Shown: positions 19,317 to 28,674, counted from the first letter of the stretch. The stretch: 64,000 bases of DNA from Planctomycetia bacterium (GCA_015200345.1 CP054187.1:2526470-2590469), one strand, 5' to 3'. Made by a program: numbers and translations. The notes: generated by a model from the letters alone, not told the origin.

Positions 19317-20606
19317 ATGGCCGAGATTCAGCCCTTTCGCGGCATACGCTATACGTCCGTCGATGTCTCGCGGCTGATCGCGCCGCCTTATGACATCCTC
19401 GACGAAGCCGACAAGGCGCGGCTGCTCGCGGCCGACGATCACAACATCGTTGCCATTGACCTGCCGCACGTGCCGCCGAAGACGGCCGGCCCCGACAGCG
19501 TCTATCGCCAGGCGGCCGGTGAGATGACCAGTTGGATGGACATCCACGCCCTCGAGCGCGACGAGGCGCCGGCGATCTACGTGTATCACCAGACCTATCG
19601 GCTGGGCCGCAAGACGCTGACGCGCAAGATGTTCTTCGCTCGGCTGCGGCTCGAGGAGTTCGGCAAAGGGTGCGTTTTCGCCCATGAGCAGACGTTCGGC
19701 GGGCCGAAGGAAGATCGCCTGAAGCTGACGGTCGCGACGCGCTGCAATCTTAGCCCGATCTTCGGCCTGTACCCCGACGCGGGGAACGAGGTTGCGGCGA
19801 TGCTCGAACGCGCCGTCGGCGAGACGCCGGAGCAGGTGGGGCGGTTGGACGGGGTGGAGAACAAGCTGTGGGTCGTCGCCGCCCCGGAGGTGATCGCGGC
19901 GGTGCGGGCGGCGATGAAAGAGAAACCAGTCTTCATCGCCGACGGCCACCATCGCTACGGCACGGCCCTGATGTTCCGCCAGCAGGAAATGGATCAGATG
20001 GGGCGGATTGCCGACGACGACCCGGTGAATTTTGTCCTGTGCGTGCTGTGCGCGATGGAAGACCCCGGCGCGACGATCCAGCCGTACTTCCGCAGCATCT
20101 GCGATCTACCGCAGGTGTTCGCGAAGGATTATCACCACGCGCTGGCGGATCAGTTCGCGTGGAAGCCGGTCGCGCGACCAGCCAACGACGAGGAACTGGC
20201 GAAGGTGCTGCGCGAGGCCGGTCCGCAGGCGCTGGCGTTGTACGACCCGCGGCAGGACGTGTGCGCCGTGCTGGCGCCGAAGGATTCCGACCTGCTGGCG
20301 GCGTATGAGCCGAAACGGCACGCCGCCTGGCGGCAGAGCGCGTACTCCATTTTTCACCGGTACATCCTGGATGAAGTCGTGTCCCCGAAGTTCTGCGTCG
20401 GCAATCCGCCAACGGTGCACTATCACAAGACCATGGATGAGGCGATCGCGGACGCGAAAGAGCATCATGGCGTCGCGGCGCTGATGCCCGCGACCACGAT
20501 GCAGCAGTTGCGCGCTGTCTGCACCGCCGGCGAACTGATGCCGCAGAAGTCGACGTACTTCGCCCCCAAGCTCGCGACGGGGATGGTGATCAATCCGCTG
20601 TATTAA
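19317..20606 (+). CDS. DUF1015 family protein
   Basis: 429-residue cytoplasmic protein of the DUF1015 family, whose function is not established to my knowledge. Typical opening: MAEIQPFRGIRYTSVDVSRL with IAPPYDILDEADKARLLAAD. Further conserved pieces are YVYHQTYRLGRKTLTRKMFF, VFAHEQTFGGPKEDRL, FIADGHHRYGTALMFRQ (about residues 200-216, with the DGHHRY motif) and the end MPQKSTYFAPKLATGMVINP. The start is ATG 19317, nine bases after GGAGGG; an in-frame TTG two codons earlier is less likely. It is divergent from cysC. The conserved DGHHRY suggests an enzyme, but I cannot assign a reaction. Confidence 0.85.
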   Translation: MAEIQPFRGIRYTSVDVSRLIAPPYDILDEADKARLLAADDHNIVAIDLPHVPPKTAGPDSVYRQAAGEMTSWMDIHALERDEAPAIYVYHQTYRLGRKTLTRKMFFARLRLEEFGKGCVFAHEQTFGGPKEDRLKLTVATRCNLSPIFGLYPDAGNEVAAMLERAVGETPEQVGRLDGVENKLWVVAAPEVIAAVRAAMKEKPVFIADGHHRYGTALMFRQQEMDQMGRIADDDPVNFVLCVLCAMEDPGATIQPYFRSICDLPQVFAKDYHHALADQFAWKPVARPANDEELAKVLREAGPQALALYDPRQDVCAVLAPKDSDLLAAYEPKRHAAWRQSAYSIFHRYILDEVVSPKFCVGNPPTVHYHKTMDEAIADAKEHHGVAALMPATTMQQLRAVCTAGELMPQKSTYFAPKLATGMVINPLY

Positions 20607-20644
20607 CGAATCGCGCAAACGCCGCGGAAAACGGAGCATGAAAG

Positions 20645-20737
20645 ATTGAGAATGGAGCAGTGCTGACGCAGACGCGGGGCCGCTCGCCTGCTGCATGGAG
20701 CATTTCCACATTCTCAATTATGCATTCTGCATTGTTC
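20645..20737. repeat. Inverted-repeat intergenic element, related to the one at 51495-51598
   Basis: AT-richer edges in inverted orientation (GATTGAGAATGGAGCA on the left; CCACATTCTCAATTATGCAT on the right) around a GC-rich core, in the gap between two convergent genes. The edges resemble those of the element at 51495-51598. Confidence 0.5.
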
Positions 20738-20769
20738 TTGCAAATCGCCGCTCGCGATTCGCAATTCCC

Positions 20770-21810
20770 CTACCACTCCACCCCCAGCATCAGGCAGTTC
20801 AATCCGCTGCCGATGCCCAGCATCCCGACGCGATGACCCGGTTGCAGAACGCCGCGCTCCTCGGCGATGGCCGCGGTGAGCGGAAGCGACACCGTGCCGA
20901 TGTTGCCGAGGTACTCGTACGTCTGGAAATCCTTCTCCAACGGCACGCCGATCGAGCGAAGCACCAGATCGCGATGCGGCCCGCCGACCTGATGGCAGAT
21001 CGTGCGATCCACCGCTTCGACCGGCCAGCCCATCTCCTCCAGAAACGCGTACCACGTCTCGACGCCCAGCGCGACGCCGTGCTCCATCAGCACCGTGCCG
21101 TCGGTCACCATCTCCATCGGCGCGGTCGAGGGCATGCCCGTGTCCGGACCCCAGCGGCAAAGGTTGTGGAACTTCGTCCGGCTGCGCATCACGCCGCCAA
21201 GCACGCGGTGCCCCCCGGGCGCCAGCGATGCATCGCGCACGACGACGCCCACGGCCCCGGACCCGCCCGTCATGGTCGCGAGGCAGAGGCGAAACGTCTC
21301 CATCGTCGGCTGCTTCACCATGCGGTCGATCGTCAGGTCCACGATCTGCCGCGCCGACTCGCACGACACGACCAGCGCCGCGCGAACATGCCCCAGCTCG
21401 ATCGCGCTGGCCGCCTGCACAATTCCGTTGATCACCGCCAGGCAGGCGTTGGAGACGTCATAGACTTGTGCCAAAGGTGAGACACCCAGCGCATCGGCCA
21501 CGGCGCAGGCCGTCGCCGGTTCCAGGTTGTCCCGGCAAACGCCGGCGTAAATGACCATGCCGATGTCGGCGATCGCCGCCGCCGAGCGTGCCAGCGCCCG
21601 CCGCGCCGCCGCCGCCGCCGGCTCGGCCATTGTCTGCCCCGGCGACCACCACCGCCGCTCGCGAATGCCGGTGAGCGCTTCGAGTTGCCCCGGCTGCATC
21701 CGCAGCGCGCGGTACATCGGCGCGAGCCGCTCTTCGATCTCCGCCGACGTGACGACCGTCGGGGGCAGTTCGTAACCGATGGAATCAATCACCGCCCGCG
21801 TGAACTTCAT
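20770..21810 (-). CDS. 3-oxoacyl-ACP synthase III-like condensing enzyme (OleA/FabH family)
   Basis: Thiolase-fold enzyme of 346 residues that condenses acyl thioesters. The catalytic cysteine is C123 in VYDVSNACLAVINGIVQAA; the His is in ICHQVGG and the Asn in YEYLGNIGTVSLP, completing the Cys-His-Asn triad. The opening (PTVVTSAEIEERLAPMYRAL, EALTGIRERRWW) looks more like OleA, which joins two long-chain acyl-CoAs in olefin biosynthesis, than like housekeeping FabH. No oleB, oleC or oleD is adjacent. The start ATG 21810 has TACAAT eight bases upstream and no ribosome site, so its message may be nearly leaderless. Whether it makes fatty acids, polyketides or long-chain ketones is open. Confidence 0.8.
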   Translation of the reverse strand: MKFTRAVIDSIGYELPPTVVTSAEIEERLAPMYRALRMQPGQLEALTGIRERRWWSPGQTMAEPAAAAARRALARSAAAIADIGMVIYAGVCRDNLEPATACAVADALGVSPLAQVYDVSNACLAVINGIVQAASAIELGHVRAALVVSCESARQIVDLTIDRMVKQPTMETFRLCLATMTGGSGAVGVVVRDASLAPGGHRVLGGVMRSRTKFHNLCRWGPDTGMPSTAPMEMVTDGTVLMEHGVALGVETWYAFLEEMGWPVEAVDRTICHQVGGPHRDLVLRSIGVPLEKDFQTYEYLGNIGTVSLPLTAAIAEERGVLQPGHRVGMLGIGSGLNCLMLGVEW

Positions 21811-22064
21811 GCGATGAAATTGTAAACGATGCCGCGCACCGCGTCGCACGGCTCGACGGACCGGCAAAAAGGTGCAGCGCATCATCGCTGTTGCGCCCCG
21901 GACCGAATCGGCTGGCGCCTGCCTTACTGATTTGTCGTGCTTCGGCTATCCTAGGCAGGGCCGCGGTGAGAGGCATGTTGTGGCACCGGCGTCTCGCCTG
22001 TGATTCACCGGCCGCGGCGGGCACCACAATCGATGGTTCGTACGGCGGCGCTGCCTGGATCGCC

Positions 22065-22889
22065 ATGATGCGAAGAAATCGTTTCGGGATGTTGACGTGC
22101 GGCGGGCTGATGGGGCTGCTCCTGACGGCTGCGACGGGCTGCGCGCCGCAGGCCGGTCCGCCGAAAGTCGTCCTCGCTGCGCCGACGGATGTTCCGACCC
22201 AGTGGCAAGGCAAGGCGCTCTATAACACACCGAATGCGTACATCTATGCCGCCGGCCCCGAGTCCGCCGGCGAGGCCGATCGCTGGCTCGCGGAGTTGAA
22301 AAACTACATTAGTCGTAAACACAGGGCGACGCTCGACAAGGGCGTGGTGATCGTCTCCGAGCCGGGCGATGCGCCGATCGCGCCGACGCTGGAAGAACAG
22401 CTCGCGATGGAGCAGGATCCGACGCTGATCGTCACGCCGCCGCGCAAGCCCAAATCCGCCGCGGAGATTCGCAAGCGACTTGACGAGGAAGGGATTCCCG
22501 AAGCGCCCATGGCCCGCGCCGCGTCGCTGCCGCTTTCGGCGGCCAGACTCGCCGCGCTGGGCTTGCACGTTCCACGCGCCGATTGGGCCGTCGTCGCGCC
22601 ATCCCATGCGCTGGCATCGCAATGCGGGATCGAGGTCGTCGCGGCGAGCCTGCGAAAGAAGAACCCGAAGCTCGACGAGCCACGATCGCTCGAACTGGCC
22701 CGAAAGTTCCCCGATATGGCCGCCAAGCCGTTCGAGATTGTGCGGCCGCAACCTGCGTTCATTCTCTGGGCGCAGCGGCAGAAGGACTGGTCCGATTCGC
22801 AGCGCCGCGAAGCAATTCTCGACTATCTCAAGCACGTCCTGCGTTCGAACTGGCTGCCTGTGCCGAGTGATGATGAGTTGGATTGGTAG
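22065..22889 (+). CDS. Lipoprotein of unknown function
   Basis: 274-residue predicted lipoprotein. The chosen start (ATG 22065, the first of two adjacent ATG codons) opens with MMRRNRFGMLTCGGLMGLLL and a lipobox AATGC at about residue 26. The frame is open 174 bases further upstream, but that part lacks protein character and would bury the signal peptide. The mature part is mostly soluble and Pro/Ala/Glu rich (PTLEEQLAMEQDP, PPRKPKSAAEIRKRLDEEG) with no motif that I recognise. It is followed by the LptF/LptG permease gene on the same strand, but with a separate promoter there. Confidence 0.65.
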   Translation: MMRRNRFGMLTCGGLMGLLLTAATGCAPQAGPPKVVLAAPTDVPTQWQGKALYNTPNAYIYAAGPESAGEADRWLAELKNYISRKHRATLDKGVVIVSEPGDAPIAPTLEEQLAMEQDPTLIVTPPRKPKSAAEIRKRLDEEGIPEAPMARAASLPLSAARLAALGLHVPRADWAVVAPSHALASQCGIEVVAASLRKKNPKLDEPRSLELARKFPDMAAKPFEIVRPQPAFILWAQRQKDWSDSQRREAILDYLKHVLRSNWLPVPSDDELDW

Positions 22890-23017
22890 TTCGCCGGCGT
22901 GGTATTCGGATCGGATCAAAGCGCCGCACCGAAGATAGCGAGCTACGAGCAAGCTTGCCGACTCCTTGAGCAGGCGATGCGCGTCGGGGCGTTGGCATTT
23001 CCGCTTGTCGATGTTTT

Positions 23018-23045
23018 TTGCGTTTTTGCGGTTCGTTTCTACAAT
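23018..23045 (+). promoter_or_regulatory. Promoter of the LptF/LptG gene, giving a leaderless message
   Basis: TTGCGT (23018-23023), 16-base spacer, TACAAT (23040-23045). The ATG lies exactly six bases after the -10, so transcription should start at or next to the start codon. Confidence 0.5.
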
Positions 23046-23051
23046 CCTCTC

Positions 23052-24146
23052 ATGTTCAAGACGCTTGATCGCTACGTCCTCCGCGCCTTTCTCACCAACT
23101 ACGTCATCGCGCTCGCGGTCTGCATCGGGCTGTATGTCATCCTTGATCTCTTCGTGAACCTCGACGAGTTCACCTCCGTCAAGAGCCAGTCCACCGCCGA
23201 GACGATCCGAAAGATCATCGACTTCTATTCCTACAACCTGCTCCTTTACTTCGCCCAGCTTGCCGGCGTCATCACCCTTGTCGCCGGCTGTTTCACCTTC
23301 GGCCGCATGCACCGCACGAACGAACTGACGGCCGTGCTGGCCTCGGGCACGAGCCTCTATCGCATGGCGGCCCCGGTGCTGATCGCCGCGATGGCCATGA
23401 ACGCCCTGTGGTTCTTCGACCAGGAAGTGCTGATCCCGCGCCATGCCGACAAGCTCGTGCGCAAGCACAATGACATCGAGGGGCGCAACGCCTTCGCCGT
23501 CTGGTTCCAGCCCGACAAGAACAACTCGCTCGTCTCGGCCAGCATGTTTCAGCCGCGCGTGCGCGAGATGCGCGGCGTCGTCATCATGAAACGCGACCAG
23601 AACGCCCGGCTCACGGAGGTCATCCAGGCCGACCAGGCACGTTGGGACGAAGAGGAACAAGTGTGGCACCTCGCCAACGGCACGCAGATGAAGCTCGGCG
23701 CGACCAGCGACCCGGCCGGGGTCGATGCCCTGGGCCAGTTGCCGATCAAGGCCTACGCATCGGACCTGACGCCGAAGGAACTGGCGCTGCAACAGGCGAC
23801 GATGTGGGTGAATTTTCTAAGCCTGGCGGAGCTGGGCCGCTTGCAGGAGCGGTTTCCCGGCGGCTCGGCCGAGATCGTCAAAGTGCGCCACAAGCGCATC
23901 ACGACCATGATCATCAACATGATCCTGCTTTGTCTGGGCGTGCCGTTTTACTTGAGCCGCGAGCGGCATAGCGTGATCGTCGCCGGCGGGCGCTGCCTGC
24001 TGATGTGCGCCGCGTGCTACGTGTTCACGTTCATCTGCCAGAGCGTGAACCTGCCGGGGTTTCTCGATCCGGCCCTGCCGGAGTGGCTGCCGGTGATGGT
24101 GTTCCTGCCGGTCGCCGCGGTGATGATGGCGAGCGTGAAGACGTGA
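23052..24146 (+). CDS. LPS export permease, LptF/LptG (YjgP/YjgQ) family
   Basis: Inner-membrane subunit of the LptBFG extractor that moves lipopolysaccharide from the inner membrane toward the outer membrane. The 364 residues have the family layout: two N-terminal TM segments after MFKTLDRYVLRAFLTNYVIA (TM1 to about residue 38; TM2-3 in LLLYFAQLAGVITLVAGCFT), a periplasmic beta-jellyroll domain (about 135-260) and three C-terminal TM segments (starting at ITTMIINMILLCLGVPFYLS). I start it at ATG 23052, where the TM region begins and a promoter ends. LptF and LptG are normally encoded as a pair; only one is here, and I cannot say which it is. Confidence 0.85.
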   Translation: MFKTLDRYVLRAFLTNYVIALAVCIGLYVILDLFVNLDEFTSVKSQSTAETIRKIIDFYSYNLLLYFAQLAGVITLVAGCFTFGRMHRTNELTAVLASGTSLYRMAAPVLIAAMAMNALWFFDQEVLIPRHADKLVRKHNDIEGRNAFAVWFQPDKNNSLVSASMFQPRVREMRGVVIMKRDQNARLTEVIQADQARWDEEEQVWHLANGTQMKLGATSDPAGVDALGQLPIKAYASDLTPKELALQQATMWVNFLSLAELGRLQERFPGGSAEIVKVRHKRITTMIINMILLCLGVPFYLSRERHSVIVAGGRCLLMCAACYVFTFICQSVNLPGFLDPALPEWLPVMVFLPVAAVMMASVKT

Positions 24147-24149
24147 ATG

Positions 24150-24343
24150 GAGGCCGCGGCTTGGGTTTTCGCGTGATGGTCCAACGGCGCGTCGGCCGCT
24201 GCGAACCTTCGGCCGCACTCCGGGCACCGCGGCTGAACCAACCCCGCGAGCGGTATCGCCAGCAGAATCTCATCCCGCCGTACGAACGGAGCGCCGGCGC
24301 CACACGCGCGAAACATCGGAAACACCCTGCCCATCTGATTCAA
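24150..24343 (-). pseudogene. Possible degenerate zinc-ribbon gene fragment
   Basis: Leftward reading contains LAGLVQPRCPECGRRFAAAD, which strongly resembles the second half of the double zinc ribbon (CxxCGY-DLRGL-x-CPECGREF) common at the N-termini of planctomycete membrane proteins. The first Cys pair is missing and the frame continues into sequence antisense to the LptF/LptG gene, so any gene here is broken or chance. Confidence 0.25.
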
Positions 24344-26826
24344 CCGCCCGCCTGCCGCGCGGCTTTGAGATTCGCTTCCGCCGTCGCGTAACCGGGCTTT
24401 AACCGCAACGCCGTTTCGAGGTGCGGCACGGCCTCCTTCGCACGCCCCGCCCGCAACAAGGCGCTGCCCAGGGCGTTGTGCGCTTCGGCCGCCCGCGGCG
24501 CCAGTTCCAGCGCCGCCCGCAGGCGCGCGATCCCTTCATCGAATCGTCTCGCCTGCACCAGTGCCTCGCCAAGCAGCAGCATCGCCGTCACATCACGCGG
24601 CTGATGGCGCAGCGCCGTCTCCAGCTCGCTGGCGGCCTCCGCCCACTTTTGCTGACGGAAAAAGACAAGCGCCAGGTTGATGCGCGCCAGGGCCAGGTCC
24701 GGCTGCGCCGAGATCACCGCCCGGTGATGCGCCGCCGCTTCGTCCAGCCTGCCTTCGCGCGAGAGCACCAGCCCCAGGTTCGTGTGCGCCTTGATGTGCC
24801 CCGGCTTCAAGGCCAGCGTCTGTTCATAGGCCCGCACCGCGGCGTCCTTCTCTCCCAGCGCATCGCGCACGACGCCAATGTTGAAATGCGCCTCGGCCGC
24901 GCTGGCCGGGTCGCAAAACGGCGATGCCAGGATCGTCTCAAACGCCCGCAGCGCGTCGGCCGCCCGCTTCTGTTGCAACAGCGCCGCGCCCAGTTCAGCC
25001 GTCGTCGTCAGATCATGTGGATACTCATCGAGAACTCCCCGCAGGCGCTTTTCCGCCCCCGTCGCGTCGCCCAGCTTCAACTCCAGCCCCGCCAGCTTCT
25101 TTACCAGGAGCCGGTCGTTCGGCCGCCGAGTCAGCGCCGTCGCCGTCGCCTGGCGCGCCTGCTCGAGCGCGGCGCCATCTTCCGCGGCGCACGCCGCCAC
25201 GTCCGCCCGCGCCGACGCACGCTGCTGCGCGTGATCCAGTTGATTCACGAACGGGGGCTGCTCGATCAGGCTCGCCACTTCCTTCGCGATCGCGCACCGA
25301 TCCGACTCGCCATACGCCAGGTCGGCGAGGCACTCTTCAAACGTCGGCAGCGGTCCGCGCGGTGCATCGCTCCACGAGGGCGTCCACACCGTCACGATCT
25401 CTCGCGCGATCAGGTAGTTTCCGCGCAGGTTCATGTGACAGTGTTCGTAGAACAGATCGCGCCCCGGCCCGCCCGCCGCCGCCTCGGCGTTCATCGCGGC
25501 TTCCACGTCGATCAGTCGAACACCCTCGCGACCTTTCGCGGTGTCGCGGATCGTCGCGTTGAATCGGCTGTCCGTTCGAAATCGCAGCGAGTCCAGGTCG
25601 CGCGCCCGGGCGAACGCCTCCCGCGCACCGTCGCCGTCTCCCATCGCCCGGCGACAGCGGCCCAGCCGAAAGTGCAGGTCGGCGTAGGCGTCGTCGATCT
25701 TTGACGCCTGCATGAAAAGGTCCGCCGCGCCGCGCGCGTCGCCCGCGTCTTCCCGTTTCACACCCTCGTCGTACAGCGCTTTCCATTTCGCCGCGTCGGC
25801 TTCGGCCAGGTCCGACCGGTGCAGCGACGCAAACGGCGCGCATTCGCGCAGGTTCACGCCCACCGTGCAGAGCAACACCTCCGCGCCGGTTCCGCGCGCC
25901 GCGTCGCAGATGTCCCCAAGATTGCGCGCGAATTGCTCCCGCGCCGCGTCCAGCCGCGGGTCGTCCGCCGCGATCTGATTGCCGAGAAAGAACTCCATCC
26001 CGCGCCACATCGTCTCGCCGCCGCCGACCAGCGACGCCATGCCGCGCTGAACCATCTGGCTCACGCGCAGACCGCGCAGCGCCACCATCGCCCGCGTCAT
26101 TCCCAGGCTCGTCGAGAATCGCCCGAACACCGTTCCCGGCCCGAACGGCCCGACCACCTCGTTGTTGCCCTCGTACACGATAAACAGGTCCGGCTCGTGT
26201 TCGGCGCAGTCGCGCGCGATCGGCACGAGCACGTGCGAGTTGATCGCCACCATCGCCGTGTTGATGACCTCGAACCTTCGCCCCGGATAGATCCGATGCA
26301 GCATGACATCGAGAAACCGCGAGAAGCTGAAAGACGGATCGGGAAACCCCTGCGCGGCCGAGGACCCCAGCACGAAGAGGCGAACCGTTCCGGCCGGCTT
26401 GGGGTCCTCGATTCGAAACACCCCCGGCACGCGCGCGATCGCCGGCGGAAAAAACCGCCAGCCGAAGAACGGATTGCCCACGGCCGCGCCGCCATCCGGC
26501 AGGCGGGCGAAATAGCCGGTATCGACCCCGAATCCGAACAGCCGAAGCCCCAGTTCGGTCGTCCCGAAGAACACCGCGGGAATCAGCACCAGTGCCGCAG
26601 CGCGAAAGAGCCACAATCGACCGCGACCAGCGGGAGCCGGACGCGCGCCGCGCGAGACCGATGCGCGGTCGGTCTTGCTCGTTTCGCGGTCGTGCGCGGC
26701 ACGGTCTATGTTCGCGCAGCCGTCGTTTTGAATGGTTAACTCGTTGCCTCGCACCGTGCCGGATGAGCGGTCATGCTCCCGCTCGGATCGCCCCGGATCG
26801 GTCTTCGATTTGCGTCGTCGTGACAT
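24340..26826 (-). CDS. Membrane-anchored SGNH-hydrolase-like protein with C-terminal TPR repeats
   Basis: 828-residue two-part protein. After a basic, polar cytoplasmic stretch comes one TM segment (LWLFRAAALVLIPAVFFGTT, about residues 75-95). The following domain (about 110-450) looks like an SGNH/GDSL-type esterase: FVLGSSAAQGFPDPSFSFSR around the nucleophile Ser, IVYEGNNEVVGPFG in the Asn block, and FYEHCHMNLRGNYLIAREI, which corresponds to the DHxH block of related TPR proteins with Glu in place of Asp. The last 330 residues are tandem TPR units (for example AHFNIGVVRDALGEKDAAVR and AHNALGSALLRAGRAKEAVP). I start it at ATG 26826, with AGGA upstream. It is probably exposed to the periplasm; the substrate is unknown. 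Confidence 0.72.
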   Translation of the reverse strand: MSRRRKSKTDPGRSEREHDRSSGTVRGNELTIQNDGCANIDRAAHDRETSKTDRASVSRGARPAPAGRGRLWLFRAAALVLIPAVFFGTTELGLRLFGFGVDTGYFARLPDGGAAVGNPFFGWRFFPPAIARVPGVFRIEDPKPAGTVRLFVLGSSAAQGFPDPSFSFSRFLDVMLHRIYPGRRFEVINTAMVAINSHVLVPIARDCAEHEPDLFIVYEGNNEVVGPFGPGTVFGRFSTSLGMTRAMVALRGLRVSQMVQRGMASLVGGGETMWRGMEFFLGNQIAADDPRLDAAREQFARNLGDICDAARGTGAEVLLCTVGVNLRECAPFASLHRSDLAEADAAKWKALYDEGVKREDAGDARGAADLFMQASKIDDAYADLHFRLGRCRRAMGDGDGAREAFARARDLDSLRFRTDSRFNATIRDTAKGREGVRLIDVEAAMNAEAAAGGPGRDLFYEHCHMNLRGNYLIAREIVTVWTPSWSDAPRGPLPTFEECLADLAYGESDRCAIAKEVASLIEQPPFVNQLDHAQQRASARADVAACAAEDGAALEQARQATATALTRRPNDRLLVKKLAGLELKLGDATGAEKRLRGVLDEYPHDLTTTAELGAALLQQKRAADALRAFETILASPFCDPASAAEAHFNIGVVRDALGEKDAAVRAYEQTLALKPGHIKAHTNLGLVLSREGRLDEAAAHHRAVISAQPDLALARINLALVFFRQQKWAEAASELETALRHQPRDVTAMLLLGEALVQARRFDEGIARLRAALELAPRAAEAHNALGSALLRAGRAKEAVPHLETALRLKPGYATAEANLKAARQAGG

Positions 26827-26892
26827 CACAATTCCTGTTTCAAACTCACGACTTGGACTGGTTTCCGGGGCGAAGAACGATTGCAACCATGA

Positions 26893-28635
26893 TCACGCCA
26901 CGAGCCCAATCGCCGCGAACTTCTCCACGTCAATCAACCCCTGATTCGTCAGCTTCAACTTTCCGATTACCGACAAACTCAAAAATGACAGCGCCATGAA
27001 CGGCTGATCCAGCTTGCAGCCCAGGCGCTTCGCCGCCGCGGCCAACGCGCGGAGTTGATCCGCCGCCGTCTCGGCGCGCTCGGCGCTCACCAGCCCGGCC
27101 ACCGGCAGCGGCACTTCGGCCAGCACCTGTCCCGCCTCGACCACGACCAGCCCGCCGTGCAGTTTCACCATCCGCACCGCTGCCTTGAGCATGTCGGAAT
27201 CATTCACGCCGACGACGATGAGATTGTGCGCATCGTGTGCCACGGTCGAGGCAATGGCCCCGCTGCGCAGGCCGAAGCCGCGCACGAACGCCCGGCCGAT
27301 CTCCCCGCTGGCCCGATGCCGCTCGATCACCACCATCTTGGCGATGTCACGCAGCGGGTCGGCCACCAGTTGCCCGTTATGGACCGTCGCCCTTTCAATC
27401 GACCGCTCGGTGTCGATGCGATTTTCCAACACGTGGATCAGATGCATGCGCGGCGGGCTTTCCGGCGTTGCGCCCGGCGGCGCGGGCACGGCGAAATCCT
27501 CCAAGTGGATATATGCCACGTTCACGCTGCTGCGAAGCGGAATCTTCTGCGCCGCCTCGTTGCGCGGCGCGATGCATTGCCCGTCTTCGGCCACCAACTG
27601 ACCGCGATGAAACACGCGCGATACACGGCACGCTTTCAAATCCTCCAGCACCGTGAGGTTCGCCTGCCGGCCCGGCAGCACCGCCCCCAGATCGCGCAGC
27701 CCGAAATACCGCGCGGTCGATTGCGTCGCGAGACGAATCGCAAGAATCGGGTCCAGACCCATCGAGATCGCCGTGCGCACCATGTAATCAATCTGACCCT
27801 CTTCCAGCAGATCGCGCACGTCCTTGTCATCCGTGCAGAACATGAACCGATCGACCGTCGCCGGCGTCACCAGCGGCAGCAGCGCGCGAAGATTTCGCGT
27901 CTGCGACCCTTCGCGAATCATGATCGACAAGCCCTGCCGCAGCTTCTCGGCCGCCTCCTCCGCGCGAATACATTCGTGATCGCTCATGATGCCGGACGCC
28001 GCATAGGTGCCCAGATCGCGCCCGGTGACGCCCGGCGCGTGGCCGTCCACCACGCGATGCCGCGCCATGGCGATCTTCGCCAGCACTTCGTCCTTCGCGG
28101 CGATGACGCCGGGGTAGTTCATCATCTCGGCAAGGCCCAGCACCCACGGGTTCGCGAGATACGGCTCGAGGTCTTCGGCCGTCAGACTCGCGCCGGCGGA
28201 TTCAAGCGGGCTGGCCGGCACGCAGGAACTTAGCATGACGTATACATCAATCGGCGCGTACTTGGCCGAGCGAAGCACGAACGAGATGCCCTCGGTCCCC
28301 ATGACGTTGGCGAACTCGTGCGGATCGGCGATGACGGCGGTCGTGCCGTGCGCCGCGACAACCCGCGCGAACTCCGGCACCGACAGCAGGGACGATTCAA
28401 TGTGAACGTGCGCGTCGATGAACCCGGGGCAGACGTACGCGCCCTTCAGATCGATCGTCACCGGACCGTCGCACCGCCCGATCGAGGCGATTCGGTCGCC
28501 GATGATGGCGACATCTCCTTCGTGGATTTCATGGGAGGCCACATTGACGATGCGACCATTTTTCAGGACCAAGTCTGGCGGTTTGCGTCCTGCGGCGACA
28601 TCAATGAGGTTACGAAGGCTGGAGTTATCGGACAT
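26893..28635 (-). CDS. ade: Adenine deaminase
   Basis: Converts adenine to hypoxanthine and ammonia in purine salvage. The 580-residue amidohydrolase-fold protein has PGFIDAHVHIESSLLSVPEF (metal-binding HxH), IADPHEFANVMGTEG, DGHAPGVTGRDL, MSDHECIRAEEA, FCTDDKDVRDLL and the C-terminal domain with HDAHNLIVVGVNDSDM. These are all typical of Ade, and the length is normal. It is divergent from the rpsP operon. A TATAAT lies 39 bases before the start codon on the minus strand. Ribosome site is weak. Confidence 0.93.
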   Translation of the reverse strand: MSDNSSLRNLIDVAAGRKPPDLVLKNGRIVNVASHEIHEGDVAIIGDRIASIGRCDGPVTIDLKGAYVCPGFIDAHVHIESSLLSVPEFARVVAAHGTTAVIADPHEFANVMGTEGISFVLRSAKYAPIDVYVMLSSCVPASPLESAGASLTAEDLEPYLANPWVLGLAEMMNYPGVIAAKDEVLAKIAMARHRVVDGHAPGVTGRDLGTYAASGIMSDHECIRAEEAAEKLRQGLSIMIREGSQTRNLRALLPLVTPATVDRFMFCTDDKDVRDLLEEGQIDYMVRTAISMGLDPILAIRLATQSTARYFGLRDLGAVLPGRQANLTVLEDLKACRVSRVFHRGQLVAEDGQCIAPRNEAAQKIPLRSSVNVAYIHLEDFAVPAPPGATPESPPRMHLIHVLENRIDTERSIERATVHNGQLVADPLRDIAKMVVIERHRASGEIGRAFVRGFGLRSGAIASTVAHDAHNLIVVGVNDSDMLKAAVRMVKLHGGLVVVEAGQVLAEVPLPVAGLVSAERAETAADQLRALAAAAKRLGCKLDQPFMALSFLSLSVIGKLKLTNQGLIDVEKFAAIGLVA

Positions 28636-28674
28636 GGAGGGGTACCCCGCTCATAAGGGCTTGCGCCGGCGAGC

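Noticed and set aside
22005..23792. 595-codon minus-strand open frame
   Set aside because: Antisense to the lipoprotein and the LptF/LptG permease; Arg/His-rich shadow sequence with no family motif.
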